From positions 1 through 54,231 of the forward strand of contig JAUCBJ010007944.1 of the NCBI GenBank assembly GCA_032718475.1: a DNA stretch of 54,231 bases. Reading direction: 5' to 3'. The stretch's first letter is position 1. Each line of letters starts with the position of its first letter. Of this stretch, positions 33,406-44,494 are shown in pieces. This DNA comes from Nemertoderma westbladi. Its lineage: Eukaryota; Xenacoelomorpha; Nemertodermatida; Nemertodermatidae. The notes beneath the pieces were generated by a model. It saw only the letters and a program-made list of their open reading frames with translations, made no database searches and was not told the DNA's origin. The translations under genes were made by a program, and so were the position numbers.

Positions 33406-33573
33406 ACCATCTGTTCGGGCCACAGCTATTCGTATATTTTAAGGTCACAGCTATTTGTACTTTCTGTGCGGGCCACATATATTTGTACAATCTGTGCGGG
33501 CCACATATATTTGTACAATCTGTGCGGGCCACATCTATTTGTACAATATGTACAATAAAGCTATTCATACCAT
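33406..33573. repeat. 28-bp satellite, leftmost piece
   Basis: Six or so units of the form CTATTTGTACAATCTGTGCGGGCCACA, the same family as 38149-40690. The last unit, GCTATTCATACCA, is broken at about 33573 by the LINE that follows and resumes as CCATCTGTGCGTGCTGCAG at about 37153. Confidence 0.85.
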
Positions 33574-36500
33574 AATCGCTAAACTCTGTCTACTGTCTCT
33601 GGCTGGGGATATTGAGACCAACCCAGGACCCAGCAGGACGCGGGCCCCGAAGATCAACTGTCCCGTCTGTCAACGAGGAACAAACTCTCGGAGTAAGATC
33701 GTCCAATGCGAGAGTTGTGACACATTTGTACATTTAAAATGTTACCGTAGGAAACGCAGTAATTTATTCTCCACCAGAAACAATCTTGAACCAAGTTTTC
33801 TCTGCAATAGCTGTATTTTTACCGAACTTCCCTTTCATGATACAATTTTAGAATCAGAAACCGACGATTCATTTCTCACATCGCCTCTGCAAACTCCAAG
33901 TGATGCTGAGAGTGAAACTTTTAATTTTTTTAAGAAAAAAGGTCTGCATTTTTTGCACTTAAACGCACGATCTCTGCTTCCAAAACTTTCCGAAATTCGT
34001 ATTTTAATCAATAAATCCAACCCAGCAGTTTTAACAATCTCTGAAACTTGGCTCGATGATAGTGTTTCTGATGGAGAAATTTATATTGATAATTACGTAG
34101 TTTTACGTAAGGATAGGGACAGACACTGTGGTGGTGTCTGTACTTACATTCGATGTGATTTAGCTTTTAATCGTAGGGAAGATTTAGAGACTTGTGACGA
34201 AGTTTTACTGGTGGAACTTTTACTTCCTAAAACTAAACCTATTTTAATCGGTACTTTATATCGGCCCCCTAAACAATCAGATTTTTTGCAAAATTTTGAA
34301 AATACAATTTTATGTAATCTTAGGTCAGACTGTGAAATATATTTCTTAGGTGATTTTAATATCTGTTACCATCACAAAGCATCCCCCATCTGTAAACAGT
34401 ACCAAAGTATTTTAAATTTGTTTGGTTTAAAACAAATTATTCGAGATTCTACCAGAATTACCAGTAAAACTTCTACTTTACTAGATCACATCCTTTGTAA
34501 TAATACCGATATTATTTCTCAATCTGGGGTTTTACCTATAGGTCTAAGCGATCATTTTATAGTTTTTTGCACAAGAAAGACACAAAAATCTTTTTTCGGG
34601 GATCATAAAACAGTAACAGTTAGGTCTATGAAAAATTACAGCAAGGAACGCTTTTTAAGTTTGTTAGTTAATTCTGACTGGGAACCCTGTTTTAAGGCCG
34701 CTGACATTAACCTTGCGTACACTGTTTTTAAAGATATATTTTTAAAGGCACTTAATACTGTAGCACCAATTAAAGAAATTAGTCTTAAACAACGCACTGA
34801 GCCCTGGATGACCTCGGGTATTCTTAGTAATATCAGAGAAAGAGATAACTATTTGTATAAATTTAGGAAATACCGTGTTTTAGCTGATTATAATAATTAC
34901 TGCAAATATAGAAACCTTGTCCAACGGGAAATAAAAAAAGCTAAATCTGAATATTTGTACAACAAAATAAGTGAGAATAAAGATAATCCTAAAAGTCTAT
35001 GGTCTACCCTAAAATCTTTAGGTTATAAAAACCTTAAATCTAAATCGAATATTGTTCTGCAAGATAACGGTGAGCTGATTCATGATCATACTCTAGTTAG
35101 TAATTTATTTAATAATTATTTTACTAATGTTGCCTCTAATTTAGTTAAGAAATTACCGTTATCAAGTAATAAATATAGTATAGGGTCCGAAACTCTAAAA
35201 AAATTTTATTTAGAAAAGTTACAAAATTCAGAAAAGTTATTTTTAAAACCCGTTTCTGAGGATTTCGTTTTTAAAAATCTACTTAGCCTATCAGCCTCAA
35301 AAAGTACCGGTCTAGATCTAATACCTGCCCGTTTTCTTAAGGATGGTGCTGAAGTACTTAAAGTGCCTATTACTTTTATTATTAATTACTCTATCGTAGA
35401 TAATGTAGTACCAGACGAACTGAAATTAGCTAAGGTTGTTCCTCTGTATAAAAAGAATAGTAAAGTAGAACCCTGTAATTACAGGCCTGTTAGTATCTTA
35501 AGTATTGTATCTAAAATTCTAGAACGTTCTGTTTTTCTACAGCTGGAAGCACATCTTAGTAGGCTAAATCTGATCTATGAACTTCAGTCCGGTTTTCGTA
35601 AATCATATTCTACAGACACCTGTCTTATTAACTTAACTGATACAATTAGATGTAATAACGCAAAGGGTTTATATACTGGTATGGTAATGTTGGACCTACA
35701 AAAGGCTTTCGATACTGTAGATCACGAAATTCTGCTTGGTAAGTTAGGCCTGATGGGTGTAGGTTCTATAGACTGGTTCAAGTCCTACCTGTCAGACAGA
35801 GGTCAAACTGTAGTCATTAGCAAATCGCTGTCTACTGTACAAGAGATTACCTGTGGTGTACCGCAAGGTAGTATATTAGGTCCTCTGCTTTTTGTATGCT
35901 ATGTAAATGATATGATAAGTAGTATAGATCCCGATTTTAAACTGATTTTATATGCCGACGACAGTGCTCTTATTTTCTCTCATAAAGATCCTATCCATAT
36001 TTCCCAAAAGTTAAGTGCAGTTCTAGAATCCTGTAATGAGTGGTTGGTTGATAATAAGCTATCCATTCACTACGGTAAAACTGAAAGTATTTTGTTTGGT
36101 TCCAAAAGAAAGTTAAAGAAGGTAACTAAGTTTGAAGTCACTAGTAATGGACATAAGATTGAAAATAAAAAGGAAGTTAAATATTTAGGCGCCACATTGG
36201 ATAACTGCTTATCAGGAGAAAGTACAGTGAAAAATATTTTCTCGAAAGTTAACAGTAGGCTTAGGTTTCTATACAGAAATAAAAATAGTTTGAACACCGA
36301 CTCCCGCAAGTTACTTTGCTCTTCTTTAATACAGTGTCACATGGACTATGCGTGCTCTTCTTGGTATGAAGGCTTAACCAAACAGCTTAAATGTAAATTA
36401 CAAGTAGCTCAGAATAAAGTAGTACGATTTATTAAAGACTACAAACCTAGGCACCACCTAACTCCAGATGACTTTTCTGAATCTGGACTACTTAACTTAG

Positions 36501-36820
36501 ATAGTAGAGTTAAGCAGCTACGCCTTAACCATGTGCATAAAGTGTATAATGGTAAATGTCCCAATTACCTAAAACAAAAATTCAACAGAGTACGCGATAC
36601 ACACTCTTACAGTACCAGAGCTAGTGCTTCAAACTTCTACCTCCCGAATTGTAAATCCTTTGAATCTGATACTTTCTTTTTTAACGGCATAAAAAATTGG
36701 AACGCTCTGCCTAATGAAATTAAAAACCTAAATAATCAACATTCTTTTAAATCTGCAGTTAAATCTCATCTCCGTGTGCAATGTAAAAATAGGTACAATA
36801 GTCCTACAGTAAGTTATTAG
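33548..36820 (+). CDS. LINE polyprotein: 2A-like peptide, PHD-type finger, AP endonuclease, reverse transcriptase
   Basis: A single stop-free frame; first in-frame ATG at 33548 (1090 codons), though the frame is open further left through satellite sequence. Residues 20-28 are GDIETNPGP (33605-33631), the 2A-like ribosome-skipping motif, preceded by hydrophobic [13 protein letters not shown]-like zinc finger follows ([23 protein letters not shown]). The AP-type endonuclease has [35 protein letters not shown] and LSDHFIVF. The reverse transcriptase has [51 protein letters not shown] and catalytic [10 protein letters not shown]. The architecture fits the CR1/L2 group, in which 2A-like sequences are known. 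The protein nicks DNA and reverse-transcribes its own RNA there. No disabling mutation is seen in the frame, so this is the youngest-looking LINE here. Confidence 0.92.
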   Translation: MYNKAIHTIIAKLCLLSLAGDIETNPGPSRTRAPKINCPVCQRGTNSRSKIVQCESCDTFVHLKCYRRKRSNLFSTRNNLEPSFLCNSCIFTELPFHDTILESETDDSFLTSPLQTPSDAESETFNFFKKKGLHFLHLNARSLLPKLSEIRILINKSNPAVLTISETWLDDSVSDGEIYIDNYVVLRKDRDRHCGGVCTYIRCDLAFNRREDLETCDEVLLVELLLPKTKPILIGTLYRPPKQSDFLQNFENTILCNLRSDCEIYFLGDFNICYHHKASPICKQYQSILNLFGLKQIIRDSTRITSKTSTLLDHILCNNTDIISQSGVLPIGLSDHFIVFCTRKTQKSFFGDHKTVTVRSMKNYSKERFLSLLVNSDWEPCFKAADINLAYTVFKDIFLKALNTVAPIKEISLKQRTEPWMTSGILSNIRERDNYLYKFRKYRVLADYNNYCKYRNLVQREIKKAKSEYLYNKISENKDNPKSLWSTLKSLGYKNLKSKSNIVLQDNGELIHDHTLVSNLFNNYFTNVASNLVKKLPLSSNKYSIGSETLKKFYLEKLQNSEKLFLKPVSEDFVFKNLLSLSASKSTGLDLIPARFLKDGAEVLKVPITFIINYSIVDNVVPDELKLAKVVPLYKKNSKVEPCNYRPVSILSIVSKILERSVFLQLEAHLSRLNLIYELQSGFRKSYSTDTCLINLTDTIRCNNAKGLYTGMVMLDLQKAFDTVDHEILLGKLGLMGVGSIDWFKSYLSDRGQTVVISKSLSTVQEITCGVPQGSILGPLLFVCYVNDMISSIDPDFKLILYADDSALIFSHKDPIHISQKLSAVLESCNEWLVDNKLSIHYGKTESILFGSKRKLKKVTKFEVTSNGHKIENKKEVKYLGATLDNCLSGESTVKNIFSKVNSRLRFLYRNKNSLNTDSRKLLCSSLIQCHMDYACSSWYEGLTKQLKCKLQVAQNKVVRFIKDYKPRHHLTPDDFSESGLLNLDSRVKQLRLNHVHKVYNGKCPNYLKQKFNRVRDTHSYSTRASASNFYLPNCKSFESDTFFFNGIKNWNALPNEIKNLNNQHSFKSAVKSHLRVQCKNRYNSPTVSY
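33605..33631 (+). other. 2A-like ribosome-skipping motif
   Basis: GDIETNPGP matches the D-x-E-x-N-P-G-P consensus exactly. Skipping would separate a short N-terminal peptide (27 residues if translation starts at 33548) from the finger/endonuclease/RT protein, which would begin with Pro. Confidence 0.88.
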
Positions 36821-37152
36821 TTTATTAATTATTTACTATTTATACTGTAATTACGTTTTATAATAAATTGTTCTGTACATTACATCTTTATCGTTGAGTC
36901 GGGCATTGTCACGCTCTCGGTAAAGTTGTACATGTACATAGTGTAATTACGTTTTATATTGGTTTTAGGTTAGCGTAGTGTAATATTGTATTTGTAACCA
37001 AGTAACATAAAGGACCCCCTTGGAAATAAGCTGCAAAGCTTTAGGGGTAATCCTATATGTTATGTTGGACAATACCTTTATACCGGTACATTGTTTGGTG
37101 TATTTGTTATTGTTTTTACATAATGTATAAATAAATCTATCTATCTATCTAT
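36821..37152 (+). mobile_element. LINE 3' UTR with (ATCT)n tail
   Basis: After the TAG at 36818-36820 comes an AT-rich 3' UTR with a possible stem (AATAAGCTGCAAAGCTT, near 37025) and a terminal (ATCT)5 microsatellite at about 37133-37153, the kind of tail found on CR1/L2-like LINEs. Immediately after it the 28-bp satellite resumes, marking the 3' insertion boundary. ACCAT is present at both boundaries (about 33569-33573 and 37153). Confidence 0.8.
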
Positions 37153-37153
37153 C

Positions 37154-37249
37154 TACCATCTGTGCGTGCTGCAGCTATTTGTACCGTCTGTACGGGTACT
37201 TGCTGCAGCTATTCAAAAAGTCAGTGCGGGCCGCAGCTATTTGTACCGG
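37154..37249. repeat. 28-bp satellite, second piece
   Basis: Units CATCTGTGCGTGCTGCAGC, TATTTGTACCGTCTGTACGGG plus TACTTGCTGCAGCTATTCAAAAAGTCAG, the variant block also seen near 39710-39790, 40440-40520 and 40588-40670. Ends with CCGG, the left target duplication of the next element. Confidence 0.85.
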
Positions 37250-38148
37250 TGTCACAAGGAAATCAGCCCCCCCTAGAATATGCCCCCCGGGGCATTATTT
37301 CCTAGGATATTATGTCCCCCCGGGCAATTTTTCCTAGGAAATTTAGCCCGGGGGGGCATTTTCTCCTTAGGAAATAATGCCTCCCCTCAGGAAAATTAGC
37401 CCCCCTCAAAAGTCTGAAAACTGGTACGATACCGGTCTGCTGGTAGCCACTTTTAATCTACCAACTGCAGAACTTGTAATAGTTGGAAGAATAGTACGGT
37501 ACCGGTCTGCCGGTAGGTAAGCAGGTAAGGCAGTAAGGGATGTAGAACAGCATACTGAAGTATCAAAGTCAGTAGGCTACTGTAGTAAGTACTGGTATAA
37601 CAGCAGTGCGAGTGTGTGGTGTCAGGGTGTTGTGTGGGCGCCGAGCAGCTCCAAGCTTTTTTAAGTCTGTAACCTGCTCCTTTCCCTGATTTGGTAAAGT
37701 GATTGTTTATTGTTTTGGTTAGAAAATCCCGCCTCTGTAACCTGCTCCTTTCTCTCAATTGGTAATGTTATCGTTTATTGTTTTGGTTAGAAAATCCCGT
37801 CTCTGTAACCTGCTCCTTTCCCTGATTTTCTAAAGTGACTGTTTATTGTTTTGGTTAGAAAATCCCGCCTCTGTAACCTGCTCCTTTCCCTCAATTAGTT
37901 AAATGATCGTTTATTGTTTTGGTTAGAAAGGCCTGCCTCTGTAACCTGCTCCTTTCCTTCATTTGGTAAAGTGACTGTTTATTGTTTTGTATAATTTTTG
38001 TAAGTTTTAGTAGTAATAAGTTTTGTTTATTGTATAATTGAGGGGGGGGGCATAATTTCCTAGGGAAATTTGCCCGGGGGGGCATTTTTTCCTAGGAAAA
38101 TATGCCCCCCCGGGCACATTTCCCGGGGGGGCATATTTTCCTGTTACA
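37250..38148. mobile_element. TGT...ACA element with GC-rich inverted ends and CCGG target duplication
   Basis: Begins TGTCACAAGGAAATCAGCCC and ends GCATATTTTCCTGTTACA, which are approximate inverted repeats; CCGG flanks both sides (37246-37249 and 38149-38152). Each end continues inward for more than 100 bp as alternating CCCCCCGGG and TTTCCTAGGAAA palindromes. The middle has five 68-bp tandem units. No coding capacity. TG...CA ends with a short target duplication would also fit a solo LTR, but the long inverted ends argue for a DNA-transposon-like or foldback element of unknown superfamily. Confidence 0.75.
37666..38000. repeat. 68-bp tandem repeat, five units
   Basis: Unit: TCTGTAACCTGCTCCTTTCC, then a variable CTGATTTGGTAAAGTGA-like part, then GTTTATTGTTTTGGTTAG and AAAATCCCGCC. 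The last unit diverges into TTGTATAATTTTTG. One unit-equivalent occurs in the hAT 3' region at 28472-28530. Confidence 0.88.
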
Positions 38149-40690
38149 CCGGCTGTGCGGGCCACAGTTATTTGTACTGTCTGTGCGGCCACAGTTATTT
38201 GTACTGTCTGCGTGGGCCACAGCTATTTGTACTGCCTGTGCTTGCTGCAGCTATTTGTACTGGCTGTGCTGGCCACAGCTATTTGTACTGTCTGTGCGGG
38301 TCACAGTTATTTGTACTGTCTGCGTGGGCCACAGCTATTTGTACCGGCAGTGCGGGCCACAGCTATTTGTACTGTCTGTGCGGGCCACAGTTATTTGTAC
38401 TATCTGCGTGGGCCACAGCTACTTGTACTGCCTGTGCTTGCTGCAGCTATTTGTACTGTCTGTGCGGGCCACAGTTATTTGTACTGTCTGCGTGGGCCAC
38501 AGCTATTTGTACTGCCTGTGCTTGCTGCAGCTATTTGTACTGGCTGTGCGGGCCACAGCTATTTGTACTGCCTGTGCGGGCCACAGTTATTCATACCATC
38601 TGTGCGTGCTGCAGTTATTTGTACTGTCTGCGTGGGCCACAGCTATTTGTAATGGCTGTGCTTGCTGCAGCTATTTGTACTGGCTGTGCGGGCCACAGCT
38701 ATTTGTACTGGCTGTGCTTGCTGCAGCTATTTGTACTGGCTGTGCGGGCCACAGCTATTTGTACTGTCTGTGCGGGCCACAGTCATTTGTACTGTCTGCA
38801 TGGGCCACAGCTATTTGTACCGGCTGTGCGGGCCACAGCTATTTGTACTGGCTGTGCAGGCCACAGCTATTTGTACTGCCTTTGCTTGCTGCAGCTATTT
38901 GTACTGGCTGTGCGGGTCACAGCTATTTGTACTGTCTGTGCGGACCACAGTTATTTGTACTGTCTGCGTGGGCCACAGCTATTTGTACTGCCTGTGCTTG
39001 CTGCAGCTATTTGTACTGGCTGTGCGGGCCACAGCTATTTGTACTGCCTGTGCTTGCTGCAGCTATTTGTACTGGCTGTGCGGGCCACAGCTATTTGTAC
39101 TGTCTGTGCGGGCCACAGTTATTTGTACTGTCTGCGTGGGCCACTGCTATTTGTACTGCCTGTGCTTGCTGCAGCTATTTGTACTGGCTGTGCGGGCCAC
39201 AGCTATTTGTACTGTCTGCGCGGGCCACAGTTATTTGTACTGTCTGCATGGGCCACAGCTATTTGTACTGCCTGTGCTTGCTGCAGCTATTTGTACTGGT
39301 TGTGCGGGCCACAGTTATTTGTACTGTCTGTGCTTGCTGCAGCTATTTGTACTGGCTGTGCGGGCCACAGCTATTTGTACTGTCTGTGCGGGCCACAGTT
39401 ATTTGTACTGTCTGCGTGGGCCACAGCTATTTGTACTGCCTGTGCTTGCTGCAGCTATTTGTACTGGCTGTGCGGGCCACAGCTATTTGTACTGCCTGTG
39501 CTTGCTGCAGCTATTTGTACTGACTGTGCGGGCCACAGCTATTTGTACTGCCTGCGCTTGCTGCAGCTATTTGTACTGTCTGTGCGGGCCACAGTTATTT
39601 GTACTGTCTGTGTGGGCCACAGCTATTTGCACTGGCTGTGCGGGCCACAGCTATTTGTACTGTCTGTGCAGGCCACAGTTATTTGTACTGTCTGTGTGGG
39701 CCACAGCTATTCATACTATCTGTGCCGCGCTGCAGCTATTTCTACCATCTGTACGGGTACTTGCTGCAGCTATTCGAAAAGTCAGTGCAAGCCGCTGCTA
39801 TTTGTACTGGCTGTGTGGGCTACAGCTATTTGTACTGGCTGTGCGGGCCACAGCTATTTGTATTGCCTGTGCTTGCTGGAGCTATTTGTACTGGCTGCGC
39901 AGGCCACAGCTATTTGTACTGTCTGTGCGGGCCACAGTTATTTGTACTGTCTGCGTGGGCCACAGCTATTTGTACTGCCTGTGCTTACTGCAGCTATTTG
40001 TACTGGCTGTGCGGGCCACAGTTATTTGTACTGTCTGTGCTTGCTGCAGCTATTTGTACTGGCTGTGCGGGCAACAGCTATTTGTACTGTCTGTGCGGGC
40101 CACAGTTATTTGTACTGTCTGCATGGGCCACAGCTATTTGTACTGCCTGTGCTTGCTGCAGCTATTTGTACTGGCTGTGCGGGCCACAGCTATTTGTACT
40201 GCCTGTGCTTGCTGCAGCTATTTGTACTGGTTGTGCGGGCCACAGCTATTTGTACTGTCCGTGCGGGCCAGTTATTTGTACTGTCTGCGTGGGTCACAGC
40301 TATTTGTACTGCCTGTGCTTGCTGTAGCTATTTGTACTGTCTGCGTGGGCCACAGCTATTTGTACTGGCTGTACGGGCCACAGCTATTTGTACTGTCTGT
40401 GCGGGCCACAGTTATTTGTACTGTCTGTGTGGGCCGCAGCTATTCATACCATCTGTGCGTGCTGCAGCTATTTCTACCATCTGTACAGGTACTTGCTGCA
40501 GCTTTTCGAAAAGTTGGTGCGAGCCGCTGCTATTTGTACCGGCTGTGCGGGCCACAGTTATTTGTACTGTCTGTGTGGGCCACAGCTATTCATACCATCT
40601 GTGCGTGCTGCAGCTATTTCTACCGTCTGTACGGGTACTTGCTGCAGCTATTCGAAGAGTCAGTGCGGGCCGCAGCTTTCCTGTTCTCCT
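38149..40690. repeat. 28-bp satellite with higher-order structure, main block
   Basis: About 90 tandem units of 28 bp, consensus CTATTTGTACTGGCTGTGCG plus GGCCACAG. Variants recur in a fixed order: ...TGTGCGGGCCACAGT, ...TGCGTGGGCCACAGC, ...TGTGCTTGCTGCAGC, ...GGCTGTGCGGGCCACAGC, giving a roughly 112-bp four-unit higher-order repeat. A second longer variant block (TATTCATACCATCTGTGCG ... TATTCGAAAAGTCAG) recurs three times. No unit contains a stop in any forward frame, so three overlapping frames of hundreds of codons exist. They cycle through the same 28-residue pattern and are not genes. Confidence 0.95.
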
Positions 40691-41198
40691 TATTCATAAT
40701 TGTACCGGTATGAACGCAAATAAAATGGATCTTTAAGTTAAATCTACATATAGTAGGAAGGCCCCCATACAGCCATACCAAGCTGAACAAACATGTAGGC
40801 CATCCATAAATTACATAACGCCAGCTGGGGGTGGGGGGGGGGGGGTGTGGCACCATGTAGCATTCAGTTGCATCCAACTGACCAATGAGAAGCAAGTATT
40901 CCAATAATCCTTAAGAAGGCCTATTATTGGTAGAGTTAAAGATTCTCTTTCACAAGATTTAGTCTTATATCTGCGTGGTCCACATCTATTTGTACTGGCT
41001 GTGCGGGCGATACAGCTATTTGTACTGCCGTGCGGGCCATACCTATTCATTCATACCATCTGACACAAAATTCAGAAAAATGCTGAAACACTGACCTGCC
41101 ATCTGCTTAACTGTCCTGCTGTACCACACCAAATTTAAAAGTGCTAATTACATAGTTTAATGCTGTAATCTAATAACGTTGTATATCAGATTGGCCAA
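40691..41198. other. Spacer with satellite remnant and G-run
   Basis: 40801-40845 reads CCATCCATAAATTACATAAC, then GGGGGTG with a G-run, a composition seen at ends of some DNA transposons, but no partner end was found. At 40973-41063 three decayed 28-bp satellite units occur. The second LINE begins shortly after (its 5' UTR up to 41198). Confidence 0.5.
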
Positions 41199-42079
41199 AT
41201 GGCTCCGCCCAAGAATCCACAACCAACTGCCATTTCTTCCTCTTCCTTGGACCAAAGACTAGACAAGCTAGAGAAAATTCTTGCATCTATGCAGGATCAA
41301 TCGAAAGTAATCCAAGATAAACTTAAACCTTTGGAGGCCCTCACTACTCTTATCGATATCCTCAAATGGGAGAACGCAGTACTCAAGGAAGACGTGGAGA
41401 AACTTAAACTTGAGAACGAAAGTCTGAAGGTTGAAAACGACAACATGGACCAGTATTCCTGTCGAAATAATATATTGGTACATGGAGTTAAGGAGACGGC
41501 TGATCCAGGGGTCGATAAAGTGTACATACGGCAGCTGGTCGAGGATCTCGGCATACTACCGCAGAATATTGACCTTTTCCACCGCCTTGGATCATCACCA
41601 GTTCCTGTTGAGGGTGGTAAGCCTCACTGCCGCCCTATTATAATTCGGTTTATCGGACACTCTTCTCAACGAACGATGTTTCTCAACAAGTGGAAACTTC
41701 CGAAGGGTATTTACATTTCGGAGCATCTAACGGCTCGTCGATCGGCCCAATTACGACGTGTTACTGCTTTGAAACAGAGCAAAGCAATCCACTCAGCATA
41801 CGTGCTGAATGGGTCTATCTCGTTAGGGTTACTGAGAAAAGCGGGCTTGTACGTATTAAAAATGATGGCAACATCAACGAGTTCAAATCTTCACTTCGCC
41901 GCCCGCCTGGGGCAGCTGCATTGGCCCACAGGGAACCGTCAGCTGAACGTTTGTCTTCGCTGCGGAAATCCTCAGATCGGGTTGCCAGGATGACCAACAT
42001 TTACGACAACCTACCCGCAATGATACCGGAGACTGTACTACCAAGGGGGGGGGGGGGGGGGGTGGTGTCCATTGATTAA
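41199..42079 (+). pseudogene. Second LINE, ORF1 (coiled coil plus RRM-like domain)
   Basis: ATG at 41199. Residues about 15-90 form a leucine-rich coiled coil (RLDKLEKILASM, LKLENESLKVEN). Then YSCRNNILVHGV and CRPIIIRF, followed by GIYISEHLTARRSAQ, the pattern of LINE ORF1 RNA-binding proteins with an RRM-like fold. The frame is correct to about 41815. The C-terminal part (RVTEKSGLVRIKNDGNINEF) is in the next frame, so one frameshift is present, and a G-run lies at the end (42043-42061). It would be an RNA-binding chaperone of the retrotransposition complex. Confidence 0.78.
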
Positions 42080-42392
42080 GTCTCGTGTCAGCATTATATA
42101 TATATATACACATTATTGCATTAGTTGTAAATTCTAAATTTAATTCTATATTCGTACATGCGCCGTTGTTTTGTAAACAACTTGAAAGCACAGTTTATTA
42201 CACCAATTTATTTTGGTTTTGTCATCAGTTAAGCTAGGTGATGGGTTTGGTTTTGCTATCGGGTAGTTAATCCAACTTTAATTGATATTACTTACTAATC
42301 GTTAGTTATTAATCTAGTTTGGCCTACGTTTTACAAATTAAATAGTTAGATATAATAACATATACCAGTACTGCTGCCTTCATCATTGTGTA

Positions 42393-44057
42393 TTGCGTGC
42401 TAAGTGTCTTGTGCGTTGGTGGATGCGGGGACGCTGCCGTCTCGGTGTAACGGATGAATCCGGGGCCAGAAATTGTACATTTTGTGTCTCTAATATAAAA
42501 TCAAATGAGTCCATTGCCTATTGTGTTTTATGTAATTCTCTGTACCACTTACAGTGTGCAACTAGTCGAGATGATATAGTTAGCAACCCTAGAAATTTCT
42601 ACTGTATATATTGCCATGACACTATTTCCCCCTTCAGTTCCGTAGTTGATAATGATCCCGATATTTTTCCTTGTTCTTCGTCTTATCATGATTTACTAAA
42701 TAACGAATTTTTTTTTGGAAAATAGCGGAAATGTAAATAATGAACATTTGTCTCTAATAGATCCTGATTCCAACATGGAAACAAATTTTTTCACAAATAA
42801 TTACGATCCTTATACGTTTTCACAATTTTCACAAACCTTAAAATCAAATACTCTCAGTTTTTTTCACTTAAATTGCCGTAGCCTGCAGTCAAATTTAAAT
42901 GACATGTCTAAATTTATAGATCTTCTGCAACATCGCTTTTCGGTAGTATCTTTTACCGAAACTTTCTCTAAGGACGATAGCCGCATTAAACTGTATGGTA
43001 TTCCTGGGTATAAAGCGCCCTATTTGCAACATCGTGGTAATACTCTTCGGGGAGGCGTTGCCATGTTTGTTAGGGATGATATGGAGTCAGTACAGGGAGT
43101 TCCGATTTAGTAATGCCTGATATAGATAATTTATGGGTGGAAATAAATTCCATAATAAAAAATTAATAGTAGGCACTATTTATAGATCTCAAAGTATACA
43201 GCTAGACCATTTTTTCAACATTTTAGATAATCAACTTGCAAAATTAAACCAATTAAACTGCGATATTGTGATAAATGGCGACTTTAATATAAATACCTTA
43301 GTAAACTCTAAATCTAAATTTACCTACATGCAAATACTCAATTCTTTCAGTTACCAACAATTAATAGATAAGCCCACTAGAGTTTGTAGGAGTACAAATT
43401 CTTGTATTTGTTCATTTTATTACAAATAAATATTCAGAAATTATTCGAAGTGGCGTCTTCCCACTTGAAATTGGTACCACCGACCACTATGCAATCTTTT
43501 CTGCTTTTCGTGATTCTAGAGATTTTTTTGCCGAAAAAAAACACATAAAACATGACTTTTCGAACTTCGATAATAATGCTTTTTTGGCCGATCTTTCCAA
43601 CGAAAACAACTGGACTACAACTTCAACAAATAACTTAACTAATACTGATTTTGAAAACTGCTATCACGATATAGAAAAAATATTTAAGCGCCATGCCCCA
43701 AAACGATGTGTTCCTCTTAGAGAATCGCCACGCAAGCCTTGGTTAACTCCTGACTTAGTAAATAAAATTAATATTAAACAATTATGTAAAAATAAAAACA
43801 ATAAGAAACCACGAGATCTATAAACGATTCCGTAACAAATTGTCAACTTTATTAAAACAACGGGAACGCGCTTTTGTTTCAAATCAATTCCAATTACATT
43901 CAAAAAATATTAAAAAAACTTGGAGACTAATAAACCAAGTCTTAAGTAAACGTTCAGATCGCTCCTCACCAATCTGTATTAAAGAGCCAAACACTGGCAT
44001 TAAGCTAACCAATCCAAACAAAATTTCAGAGACTTTTAACTTGTTTTATACCTCAGT
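42393..44057 (+). pseudogene. Second LINE, ORF2 5' half (PHD-like finger, endonuclease)
   Basis: A PHD-type finger near 42470-42610 (NCTFC, YCVLCNSLYHLQC, FYCIYC). The endonuclease has SFFHLNCRSLQSNL, SFTETFSKDDS, GGVAMFVRDD, then in another frame VGTIYRSQSI and VINGDFNINT, and TTDHYAIF after a further shift. The linker (RKPWLTPDLVNKI, KKTWRLINQVL) follows in yet other frames, ending YTSVGQA at the RTE insertion site. Several frameshifts make it dead. Same general type as the LINE at 33548 but a different family. In an alternative frame near 42457 MNPGPE precedes the finger at the position of the 2A motif in the other LINE. Confidence 0.85.
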
Positions 44058-44494
44058 GGGCCAAGCACACTGAGGTCAGGTCAGGTCAGGTATTCTAGGT
44101 CATTGATCAAGAAAACTTGCCACCTCCATGCAGCATAAAGGAGGTGCCACCTGTAGCTGCATAGACCCTCTTACTAGGGCAAATCTGGTCCTGTAACTAG
44201 GACCCCCTTTGTTCTGGGATAAGGATGCCCTTGGTCCTGGATTAAGGACCCATATACTTGGCTGCAGGGGTATATGGCCTGACCAGGCAGATGGTGATCT
44301 ACCAATGGTGGTCAGGAGTAGAGTGTTCTCATGTCCACTCTGAGTGCACTTCACTGCGACCTGCACCTGGCAGCAGGGGTACAGGGCATGACCCAGCAGA
44401 TGAGCTGCAACAGCCAATGGTGGGTCATATGCGCCAGAGTAGATATGGGTGATGGGCCTCATATCTGACTCCATTGCGACACCCACCCTGTGGA

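Noticed and set aside
38070-40736. Three overlapping forward frames of up to 888 codons
   Set aside because: They are translations of the stop-free 28-bp satellite in three frames; the peptides repeat every 28 residues with no domain and no start context.
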